A program made the translations under genes and the position numbers. A stretch of DNA of 31,606 nucleotides, taken from contig JAAXQD010000014.1 in assembly GCA_012974475.1 (NCBI GenBank), positions 1 to 31,606 on the forward strand, given 5' to 3'. Of this stretch, positions 7,985 through 15,208 are shown in pieces; the stretch's first letter is position 1, and the number at the start of each line of letters is the position of its first letter. The notes under the pieces were generated by a model. That model was not told the DNA's origin. It did not search any database and was given only the letters and a program-made list of their open reading frames with translations. Source of the DNA: Desulfobacterales bacterium. GTDB lineage: Bacteria; Desulfobacterota; Desulfobacteria; Desulfobacterales; UBA11574.

Positions 7985-8815
7985 CTAGACACCTTTGAGC
8001 ACGTCAATCATGCTAAAGGCGTTTCCCCGTGCGCCGTTTTCCACCTTTTTAGCCAGAAAAATCAGGGCATCGAGGGTCCCCTGGGCATAGACATCGCGGC
8101 CGTTGACGTTATGGATAAATTCAAATCGGACCGTTTTGTCACCGGAATCGAGGCGGTAGGTGTGCCATCCGTGTCCTCCCAGGTATGCTTCAGGTATCCC
8201 CCAAACGTTTTTCTGGACATTTGAATCCCGTTCTTTGGTAATGTCCGCCTCGGAAAAAGAGAGTCCCAGGCGATTAAAATACCCGACCATTGCCTTGGCG
8301 GTTCCACTGGTGTCCGCTTTTCCATGCTGATGGCTTTCTTTGATTTGGAGCGTGTATCCTTTGAAGAGATCGGGAAATGTTTGGGCGGCATATTCCATCA
8401 TGGCTTGAAACCCGACAATCTGCGTGGCCATATTCGGTGCAATTACCGCAGCCGCCGAAGATGTGCGAATCCTTTCCTCGAGACTCCGGCGCTCGCCACC
8501 GGTTGTGCCCATGACAAAATGAAGTCCATGACGGCAGTAAAAATCGGCATTACTGTTAACCGCCGATGGGTGGGTGTAGTCCACACTCAAAAAAGGAGCC
8601 TCCGTATCCTTGATGGCTAAAATGGCCTCCTCTCTGTCTTCCGGCTGAATCAGGCCGATGGAAACAGAATCGATGACGGTTTCGGTGTCGGTGATTTCAG
8701 GACCGGTCAGGGATTGGGGAATCAGTTCAAACCGGTCGTCTTCAAGGGCGTGTTTCACAACATTCGCAGCCATATTGCCGGGTAAGCCGTTTACCATTAT
8801 TTTTATACGGTTCAT
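7985..8815 (-). CDS. dapB: 4-hydroxy-tetrahydrodipicolinate reductase, plant-type
   Basis: NAD(P)H-dependent reductase of the lysine/meso-diaminopimelate pathway, acting on the product of DapA from aspartate semialdehyde and pyruvate. 276 residues. The N-terminal Rossmann start is MVNGLPGNMA rather than the GAxGRMG of ordinary bacterial DapB, and the length and layout match the plant-type subfamily (TIGR02130-like, from memory). Other matches are VDYTHPSAV at residues 78-86, GTTGG near 103-107 and ESHQHGKADTSGTAK at 160-174, which includes the substrate-binding and SGTAK segments. AGGAGG lies seven bases before the ATG at 8815. No other dap or lys gene is adjacent. A 253-bp palindromic element begins 47 bp upstream, so the promoter lies in or across it. 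Confidence 0.9.
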   Translation of the reverse strand: MNRIKIMVNGLPGNMAANVVKHALEDDRFELIPQSLTGPEITDTETVIDSVSIGLIQPEDREEAILAIKDTEAPFLSVDYTHPSAVNSNADFYCRHGLHFVMGTTGGERRSLEERIRTSSAAAVIAPNMATQIVGFQAMMEYAAQTFPDLFKGYTLQIKESHQHGKADTSGTAKAMVGYFNRLGLSFSEADITKERDSNVQKNVWGIPEAYLGGHGWHTYRLDSGDKTVRFEFIHNVNGRDVYAQGTLDALIFLAKKVENGARGNAFSMIDVLKGV

Positions 8816-8862
8816 CTTGTACCTCCTTCTTTTGGAATCTGAAAAAAACTATTAAAATATGT

Positions 8863-9115
8863 GAGGAGTCGGGGTGTTTTTTTAATTTGACCGCTCCATG
8901 AATAATCAGCAACGGTATCGTACAAACTCATTCATAAGGGTTCGTAACGAAAGCACAGTATATCAAAAATTAAAATCACTTGAATTCATCACGATTTCGT
9001 AAAAGCGCTGTACTTTCACAACGATCCCTAATGCATTCAAACAGCGCACGATACCGTTGCTGATCATTCATTCCCCTTTATTTGAGGATTTAAAAGAAAA
9101 ACTTTCCGATCCCTG
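8863..9115. mobile_element. Long palindromic MITE-like element, copy 2 (253 bp)
   Basis: Diverged relative of the 1048-1325 element in the same plus-strand orientation. Left end GAGGAGTCGGGGTGTTTTTT; right end ends CCGATCCCTG. It is bounded by AAATATGT (8855-8862) and AAATAAGT (9116-9123), a 7-of-8 direct repeat placed exactly at both ends. The middle arms 8898-8921 and 9048-9071 pair in 23 of 24 positions; their sequence is unlike that of copy 1, yet the pairing is kept. Inner arms 8949-8958 and 9008-9017 pair in 9 of 10. Blocks shared with copy 1 include CGCTCCATG, AAGGGTTCGTAA, GAAAG-ACAG and AACGATCC. No ORF is credible. It lies between the MurU/AmgK-like gene and dapB, both on the minus strand. 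Confidence 0.75.
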
Positions 9116-9151
9116 AAATAAGTATAATCGAAGCAATATTATTTCAAAAAG

Positions 9152-10900
9152 CTAAAATGCTGCCATGGAACAAACGTCTTTGACAATCGATTTTAAGCCT
9201 GGGAATTCCATGTCCTTGAAATCTGAAAGATTAGACTCGAGGGTTTTTATAGCACTTGGGATATATTTTTCAAAGTATGTTTTTTTCTTTATACGGCTCA
9301 GATAACCAAAAGCCCCCAGAATCTGAAGGTTTCTCGTTATGGCGCAGTATTTATAACAGGAAAGAAAATGGTGTGGATGGACCTTTATGGCCGGTGCGAG
9401 GATTTCAACGCTGAAGTCGAGCAAAATATTCTGCACGGTGCGGGGTAATTCCACGTAGGGATCGATCAGCAAAGATGCAAGATCATATTGGATCGGCCCG
9501 AACCGTCCCCCCTGAAAATCGATAAAATAAAAATGATCGTTTTTTAAAATGATGTTCCGTGACTGCATGTCCCGGTGCATAAAACCATTGACCGAAAATT
9601 CAAGGGATTTATCTGCAAGTTGGCTAAACTCATCTTCAAGATCCCGAAAGCATATATCCATTCCGAGATAGTCCTTTAAAAAGGCATCAACGAAGTATCG
9701 GCACTCTTTTTCGAGAATGAGATCCTTGTCGTATCGGGGCGTTTGACATGTCCATTCAGGATCGAACTCTCTGCTTCCGGATAGGGAGAGTCTCCCGAGA
9801 AGGCGTATCACCGATTGGTAATACGTGATGATCTCATCCGGATTTCTGGTTTTTAATATAACGGTCTCAAGATGAACGTCCCCCAAGTCCTCCATGAATA
9901 CCAGACCTGAAAAGGTATCATAAAAGAAAATCTCCGGTACCGGCAACCCCCTGCTGAAAAGATGACGGCCAATGGCGACAAAGGCCTCGGCCTCGGAGGT
10001 TTTGTCATCTCTTTTGATGCCGTGATCCGCCATCACGAGTGATCGATTTCCATGGTTCAGGCGGTACCAGTCCCTGTCCGACCCATCCCCTTTAAGTTTC
10101 GTTCGGGTGATCTTTTTGCTCGAGGATCCCAAAAAAGCCTGTTTGAAAGCTTCGGGGGCCATCTTCTCGAAAACGACGTGTCGGTACCTTTCCGGCGTTC
10201 CCATATCTTTCCAGAAATATTTTTTTGAAAAAAAGGCAGATATTTTTCTGTTTTTTGCTGCCAGGGTCCGGTAAACATCGATAATGCTGTAAAATGCGTT
10301 ATCCGGTATTAAGCTTAGGACTTCCGGATTTAGAACCTGTATCCCCGTAAAGGTGAGTTTTCCGGTGTCTTCGAATCCGGATCTTTTTGATTCGTTTCCC
10401 AGAGCGGCGGACCGGGTGCTGGGGAGAGGCCCTTCATCGAAGGCTTCGATAAACCCGTTTCCGTCGACGGCCACGGTGTTGAACTCCGGGTCGTCATGCA
10501 GAACCAGCGTCGCAGGATGCGGGTGGTTTAAGTGAAAGTCGTAGACCTTTTTAAATTCTATATCCGTAATGATGTCGCTGTTTATGACCATAAAAGGACG
10601 ATCGTCCCAGAAGTCGGCAATATTTTTTATGGCACCTCCGGTGCCGAGTATTTCGGGTTCATGCCGAGTTGTCACCGGAATCTCAAACTTTTTTTCGGCA
10701 AGGTGGGCATCGATTTTTCCATGCAGATGGTGGGTGTTGATCATAATTGCTTTGCAGCCCGCCCGCTGTAAACGATAAATAATGTTATCCAGTAAAGATA
10801 TTCCGGCAACAGTAAACAGCGATTTGGGTGTGTTTTCCGTAAAAGGGCGGAGCCGTGTGCCAAAGCCTGCTGCGAGTATCAATGCTTTCATTGGTATCAT
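9152..10900 (-). CDS. Fused sugar-1-phosphate nucleotidyltransferase and APH-type sugar kinase (MurU-AmgK-like)
   Basis: 582-residue two-domain protein. Residues 4-250 form a nucleotidyltransferase: GFGTRLRPFTENTPKSL at 12-28, GTGGAI at 86-91 and the NSD metal motif at 107-109. Residues 262-570 form an aminoglycoside-phosphotransferase-like kinase: GDGSDRDWYRL near 271-281, catalytic HRDMQSRN at 442-449 and metal-binding DFQ at 461-463 followed by GRFGPIQYDLASLL. Both halves resemble MurU and AmgK, which in Pseudomonas are separate enzymes that make MurNAc-1-phosphate and then UDP-MurNAc from recycled wall sugar; the substrate here is inferred. The start may be the ATG at 10900 or, more like the family, the one at 10891 (MKALILAAG). 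It lies 86 bp after plsB on the same strand. Cytoplasmic. Another hexose substrate is possible. Confidence 0.8.
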   Translation of the reverse strand: MIPMKALILAAGFGTRLRPFTENTPKSLFTVAGISLLDNIIYRLQRAGCKAIMINTHHLHGKIDAHLAEKKFEIPVTTRHEPEILGTGGAIKNIADFWDDRPFMVINSDIITDIEFKKVYDFHLNHPHPATLVLHDDPEFNTVAVDGNGFIEAFDEGPLPSTRSAALGNESKRSGFEDTGKLTFTGIQVLNPEVLSLIPDNAFYSIIDVYRTLAAKNRKISAFFSKKYFWKDMGTPERYRHVVFEKMAPEAFKQAFLGSSSKKITRTKLKGDGSDRDWYRLNHGNRSLVMADHGIKRDDKTSEAEAFVAIGRHLFSRGLPVPEIFFYDTFSGLVFMEDLGDVHLETVILKTRNPDEIITYYQSVIRLLGRLSLSGSREFDPEWTCQTPRYDKDLILEKECRYFVDAFLKDYLGMDICFRDLEDEFSQLADKSLEFSVNGFMHRDMQSRNIILKNDHFYFIDFQGGRFGPIQYDLASLLIDPYVELPRTVQNILLDFSVEILAPAIKVHPHHFLSCYKYCAITRNLQILGAFGYLSRIKKKTYFEKYIPSAIKTLESNLSDFKDMEFPGLKSIVKDVCSMAAF

Positions 10901-10986
10901 AAACCGTGAATGGTAAAAAAAGAATAGAAGCCGAAATTATCTGTATTCAATGGGACGATGGTTTCAAAAGGGCCCACATGATTCCA

Positions 10987-13620
10987 TCAAAAACAATTTA
11001 GATATTTATGGATGGCGTCGGCATAGAATAATATCTTCTCGTTGTCACCCGAGCCTTTTACACCGTTGGTCGTGAAAAACTCGACGCCATTTCTGTGGTT
11101 GATCACGGAAAGTGCTTCTTTTCGTTCGATCTCCTTATTTTTGTACATGCGGTTTCCGATGGTTTCGATTTTTTTCAAACGATCTTTGGGTTTAACGGAA
11201 TTTTGGGGATGCTGCATAAAACAGTTCAATACGATCCAGTATGATTCGAAATAAGTTTTTAGAAATCTAGAAAAGAGTTGAAGTTTTCTAAACCCTGAAG
11301 ATGTCACGTTATAGGTGTCGGGCAATATTGGATGGGGCATTAAAATGGCATCGTCAATAAATGCTTTGATGTTTTTACGTATGTAGTGTTCGGATGTTTT
11401 ATCCACATCGTAGGCAAATTCGTATTTAAAAAAGTACTGAAGAAACTTGTAATCATCGTGCAGGTCGGAAGCTGAAAACTGGAATGCATCTTTTACAAGA
11501 ATCGCAAGGGCGGTAATCGCGCCGGGGATGAAAAAGGATATACAGTTGTTTTTGTAATATTCGAGGTTCTGACGTTTGTTTTCATTGACCTTGAATAATG
11601 TGTGGGTGAGCAGCGTGTCCTTGTCTTTTGTTATGGGCGCAATAAATTTCCTTTGTACATACGTATTCAAGACCTGCTCTACCGTATTTATATGGTCCAC
11701 CAGAAGGGTATCGGTCAGTTTGGCCTTTTGGGACATGAGGTAGTTCATGTACGTGTCCACATGGGTCATTAGATGGTCGAAGGTGAAACTTTTTTTGGCG
11801 CAGTTCATTACCGCAGCGGCAACGAGTGCATGGGGGGTGACCACAGAAACCCGGTTGATGGCGTTGATAACCCTGTGCCCCATATTGCGGCAGAGAATGT
11901 TGAACTCTTTAGACGAAATGTCTTCGATGGGCGTGCCGTATTGATCGAGGAGCGTTTTTAAAGAAAATGGTTCATGGAATTGAATATATATTCTTCCGTA
12001 TCTTTTTTTTAAAAATTTTCTTGCTTTGATTATCTGCATCAAGCTTTCGGGCTGCTTTTCTTTTCCTTCGACTTCATGAAGGTATGAACTTTCTTCCAGG
12101 ACCCTGTCATACCCGATGAAGATCGGTGCAAATATCAAATCCTCACAGGCCCCCTCTTTATATGCGTTGAGAAGGATGGAAAGAAGCCCCAGCTTGGGGA
12201 GAATCAATTTGCCGGTTCGGCTCCGCCCGCCCTCGATAAAAAATTCTATGTTGAATCCTTCAGCGAGCAAATGGTAAATATATTCTGCAAAAACTTTGGA
12301 ATAAAGAACCGCTCCTTTGAATGTTCGCCGTATGAAAAAGGCCCCCCCGCCTCTAAATAAGGGGCCCATGGGCCAGAAGGAGAGATTTTTCCCTGCAGCG
12401 ACGTGTGGGCACGGCATGTTGTTGTGATACAGCAAATAGGACAGTATCAGGTAATCGATATGACTTTTGTGGCAGGGAATGAAAATTATCGGTCCCTTCC
12501 GGGACATGTTTTTTACTCTATCGAGGCCGTCTTCGTTGACCGTAAACCCTTCAAACATGGTGTTCAGGACCCATGTTATCAGAGACGATGCCACTTTTAT
12601 GGTGAGCATTTTGTAGTTGGCGGCGATTTCGTCCAGAAAATCACTCGCCTGTTTTTGTACTTTCTGAATCGGAATGTGCCGGGCTTTTGAATGATGTTCC
12701 ATAAAACTTTGGAGTCGTTCTTTGGTCAGAATGCTTTCTTTCATTTCTTCTCTGGATTTCAAAACCGGTCCGGTGATGCTTTGGTAATGTCGATTCATTT
12801 GAGACAAAAGACTGCGCCTCAAAGCAAGGGCCTGGTATTCAGTGCTTCTCTCCTGGTTTTCCTCGAGTTCCAGAAAACTTTTTAGGTTGACGGGTTCAGA
12901 CATTTCAACAAAAACCCGGCCCGGATTTCTAAACAGGATGATCAGACGTCTTATTCTCCCCGGGTCCTCTTTGGTGCCAAACAGCAGGTCGATGAGATTC
13001 GGCATCGATCGATGGGGTTTTTTATTAAAGAACATCAGCTGAGGAACCAGAAAAATAGGGCGGTCGATGGATTTCTGCATGTTGATGAGATATTGGATGG
13101 GATCGGTCTTTGCTTTGATAAACCTTCGATGGAAACCTTTTTGTTCAACCAGAGACAGTATGGCCGATCGTCCGTTTAAGAGCTCCCGCCGAATGTGTCC
13201 GTTTTGGTAGGGGTCCGGCAGGGACCAGTTGTGAATGAGATGGTCGAAATGATATGAAAATATCTTCAAGATCCGTGACACCGGCTGCCACATGAAAACA
13301 TTATAGTCAAAGCCTATTTGAGGAAAAGGAAGGCCGTCCTGTTTATAGCGGGTATAATAAAAGAGATATCGAAAATAACTTTTGTACTTGTTGGCATAAA
13401 CCACGATACCTTCTTTTTTGAGATTGTTGAGATTAAGGGTCTGTCCTTTCGCAACCTTTATGCCGGAAAAGAAAAGTTTAAGTATGGTATTTGACAAAAA
13501 ACCGATATTGTCCGGGAGTTTGCAGGGATAATAATCGTGATTGTCCTCGAGGCTTGTATCGGTTCCTTTTCCAATTTTTTTTCTGGATTTTGGCAGTTTT
13601 GATTTTATCCATTTTAGCAT
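10987..13620 (-). CDS. plsB: Glycerol-3-phosphate 1-O-acyltransferase (PlsB type)
   Basis: 877-residue acyltransferase that adds the first acyl chain to sn-glycerol-3-phosphate at the inner membrane, opening phospholipid synthesis. Motif I is HKSHID with H384 and D389; motif II is GGAFFIRR at 425-432; motif III is FIEGGRSRTGK at 461-471; motif IV (APIFIGYDRV) follows near 500. The roughly 370-residue region before the catalytic core and a long helical C-terminal part match the PlsB layout; E. coli PlsB is slightly shorter. The ATG at 13620 is chosen because a lysine-rich N-terminus follows and no better start is seen. It reads towards the MurU-AmgK-like gene 86 bp away and may be co-transcribed with it. 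Upstream is a 396-bp AT-rich divergent region. Confidence 0.88.
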   Translation of the reverse strand: MLKWIKSKLPKSRKKIGKGTDTSLEDNHDYYPCKLPDNIGFLSNTILKLFFSGIKVAKGQTLNLNNLKKEGIVVYANKYKSYFRYLFYYTRYKQDGLPFPQIGFDYNVFMWQPVSRILKIFSYHFDHLIHNWSLPDPYQNGHIRRELLNGRSAILSLVEQKGFHRRFIKAKTDPIQYLINMQKSIDRPIFLVPQLMFFNKKPHRSMPNLIDLLFGTKEDPGRIRRLIILFRNPGRVFVEMSEPVNLKSFLELEENQERSTEYQALALRRSLLSQMNRHYQSITGPVLKSREEMKESILTKERLQSFMEHHSKARHIPIQKVQKQASDFLDEIAANYKMLTIKVASSLITWVLNTMFEGFTVNEDGLDRVKNMSRKGPIIFIPCHKSHIDYLILSYLLYHNNMPCPHVAAGKNLSFWPMGPLFRGGGAFFIRRTFKGAVLYSKVFAEYIYHLLAEGFNIEFFIEGGRSRTGKLILPKLGLLSILLNAYKEGACEDLIFAPIFIGYDRVLEESSYLHEVEGKEKQPESLMQIIKARKFLKKRYGRIYIQFHEPFSLKTLLDQYGTPIEDISSKEFNILCRNMGHRVINAINRVSVVTPHALVAAAVMNCAKKSFTFDHLMTHVDTYMNYLMSQKAKLTDTLLVDHINTVEQVLNTYVQRKFIAPITKDKDTLLTHTLFKVNENKRQNLEYYKNNCISFFIPGAITALAILVKDAFQFSASDLHDDYKFLQYFFKYEFAYDVDKTSEHYIRKNIKAFIDDAILMPHPILPDTYNVTSSGFRKLQLFSRFLKTYFESYWIVLNCFMQHPQNSVKPKDRLKKIETIGNRMYKNKEIERKEALSVINHRNGVEFFTTNGVKGSGDNEKILFYADAIHKYLNCF

Positions 13621-14016
13621 GATCGCATCCTGATTAAGCTACGTCGTTATGTAAAAGTGTCCACATCGTTCTCGCAGCTTCAAGAACATGTTAGAACAAA
13701 AGTGTTTTTATGCGGTTTGAATTCGTACCTATCGCCAACTTCACAAGTCCATCATGCCCGTTGAAGCCGGGCGAACCAAGTCTTATAAAACTGTATATTA
13801 AATTTTTAAAACTAACAAATAAAAATTAAGCTTGCGTTACAAAATAAGTTATGATAATTTGCATAATCTTACTTTAAATAATCCCAACTAGATGTATTTA
13901 CACGCGATCTTTTTAGTTCTGTTTAATTTTATTTAAGGGCATAAAACGGTTTTTAGTTAACGCGTTTTCAAATAAAAAAACCAATTTAAATTAAAATTAA
14001 AGGAGGATGATTTTTC
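13621..14016. other. AT-rich divergent intergenic region
   Basis: This 396-bp stretch separates plsB (minus) from the small membrane protein gene (plus) and should hold both promoters. The half near 13790-14010 is strikingly AT-rich. A short hairpin, GCCCG-TTGAAGC-CGGGC, lies at 13756-13772 in the plsB leader. An exact Shine-Dalgarno, AAAGGAGGATG, precedes 14017. I see no ORF and could not fix a single promoter among many AT-rich candidates. Confidence 0.5.
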
Positions 14017-14301
14017 ATGAAAACATTAATAGGTGGGGCGGTTGCGGCTGTATTAGGTCTCATTGGAATGTCCATATGGTGGAAACCCTTTTTGCAGCTT
14101 TTAGCCGGTGCGATCCCGGTCATGCTTCTGCTTGGTGGTGGGTTGGCACTTTATCTGGGCTTTGACGAACTCAAAGATACTTGGAAGAAAGAAGACACAC
14201 CCGTGGACACTTCGACCACAGTCGACGAAAGTGAACAGTACAAAAAGGAAATAGAAGATCTGAAACAGGAAATTGACACTTTAAAGGCCGAAAAGGCATA
14301 A
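14017..14301 (+). CDS. Small two-helix membrane protein with C-terminal coiled coil
   Basis: I do not recognise a named family. The 94-residue protein has two hydrophobic segments, about residues 4-22 and 26-47, with the short linker WWKPF between them, then a charged region and a heptad-like coiled coil (EQYKKEIEDLKQEIDTLKAEK, about 72-93). A strong AAAGGAGG sequence lies upstream and a good intrinsic terminator 80 bp downstream, so it seems to be a well-expressed single-gene unit. Small membrane anchors with an exposed coiled coil often work as scaffolds, but no partner is suggested by the neighbours: plsB is divergent and RNase HI convergent. The gene itself is well supported; its role is unknown. 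Confidence 0.75.
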   Translation: MKTLIGGAVAAVLGLIGMSIWWKPFLQLLAGAIPVMLLLGGGLALYLGFDELKDTWKKEDTPVDTSTTVDESEQYKKEIEDLKQEIDTLKAEKA

Positions 14302-14379
14302 GATACAGAATTTCAAGCCGATTGCCGATTTTGATTGCCGGCAACAGCGAATGACTCCGGTGGCTTTCAAATTTTATAT

Positions 14380-14420
14380 AAGCGTCTTGCAGGCAGAAGC
14401 GAGGCGCTTATTGTTTTTTT
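14380..14420 (+). terminator. Intrinsic terminator after the small membrane protein gene
   Basis: An 11-bp stem AAGCGTCTTGC / GCGAGGCGCTT (two G-T pairs) with an 8-base loop, followed by ATTGTTTTTTT. The 3' arm and T-run overlap the last codons of the convergent RNase HI gene at 14408. Structure and T-tract are both good. Confidence 0.8.
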
Positions 14421-15112
14421 GGATGTTTCCCTTCTTCTATTGCTGAAGTTGCCAGCAAGTCGGCCCTTTCATTCCCCTCGATACCGGCATGCCCCTTGAC
14501 CTTGAAGAATTTCAAGTCTCTGAATTTTGAAAGCATCTGTTTAATCGATTTTATGATCTCTTGGTTTTTTCGGGCCTTCCATCCATTAACAAGGACGCCA
14601 TATGCATAGCTGCTGTCCGTGAAGACCCGGACCGGAAGATCCGTATTTTTTACGGCACTCAAGCCTGTTCGGATGGCTTCGAGCTCTGCCACGTTATTGG
14701 TGGCCGTGCCGATGTATTTCGATATCTCTTTTTCGTGGTCCTCAAAACGCAAAAACACCCCGATTCCTGACGGGCCGGGATTTCCGGAAGATGCGCCGTC
14801 GGTATAGATGCAGATGGCATCCTTGTGATCCGGGCCTACCGTGGATCCGGTTTCGGAATCGAGTTTTGTTTCGGTATGTTTCAAAGATTTTTTATTCAAT
14901 TCCCGCTTGTGACCGGCGGTTATCTCTGAATGTAGCGCATCTACCGGCTTGATATTTTTTTGAAGAATCCAGTACTCGTAATCCTGATCAAGCTGGTATT
15001 TTATGAGAACCTTTCCATTTTTAACCACAGGCCTTTTTTTCCGGTCTATGGCCATCCAGACTTTATTTTTTTTGAAACACATGCGTTTCCAGTCTATTTT
15101 GTCATGGGTCAT
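14408..15112 (-). CDS. Ribonuclease HI with N-terminal extension
   Basis: Degrades the RNA strand of RNA-DNA hybrids such as R-loops and primers. 234 residues, longer than the usual ~155 because of a ~95-residue N-terminal extension. The catalytic core begins at about residue 98 and keeps the four acidic residues: D105 (YTDGASSGNPG), E143 (NNVAELEA), D166 (FTDSSYAYG) and D218 (NERADLL), plus H208 of KGHAG. The extension (KRMCFKKNKVWMAIDRKKRPVVKNG..., given only in part) is charged and aromatic; I do not recognise it as the common caulimovirus-type hybrid-binding domain. The start codon lies inside a 7-bp tandem repeat with several ATGACCC units, so the exact N-terminus is uncertain. The gene probably acts alone; NamZ-family gene upstream is on the same strand, 96 bp away. 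Confidence 0.88.
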   Translation of the reverse strand: MTHDKIDWKRMCFKKNKVWMAIDRKKRPVVKNGKVLIKYQLDQDYEYWILQKNIKPVDALHSEITAGHKRELNKKSLKHTETKLDSETGSTVGPDHKDAICIYTDGASSGNPGPSGIGVFLRFEDHEKEISKYIGTATNNVAELEAIRTGLSAVKNTDLPVRVFTDSSYAYGVLVNGWKARKNQEIIKSIKQMLSKFRDLKFFKVKGHAGIEGNERADLLATSAIEEGKHPKKQ

Positions 15113-15190
15113 GGGTCACTGGTCACTGGCATTGGCCATCAGGGAACCGGGGTGCGGATGCCGGCCCGGGTTCCCGATCCCTGACACCCG
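15103..15190. repeat. 7-bp tandem repeat and GC-rich intergenic repeat
   Basis: GTCATGG occurs twice and GTCACTG twice in direct succession (about 15102-15129), followed by GC-rich sequence with CCCGGGTTCCCGATCCCTGAC and a similar CCCGATCCCT unit. The tandem part overlaps the start codon of the RNase HI gene, so slippage would change its N-terminus or leader. Such CATGGGTCACTGG repeats are common between genes of related bacteria, from memory. Confidence 0.55.
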
Positions 15191-15208
15191 GCACCCGATC
15201 CCTCACGG

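Noticed and set aside
7850..8224. 124-codon plus-strand frame overlapping the dapB 3' end
   Set aside because: Mostly antisense to dapB, which has clear family motifs; the rest lies in the AT-rich palindromic repeat.
13756..13772. Hairpin GCCCG-TTGAAGC-CGGGC as a terminator or riboswitch
   Set aside because: The stem is only five pairs and no T-run or conserved aptamer pattern follows; listed only as a detail of the divergent region.
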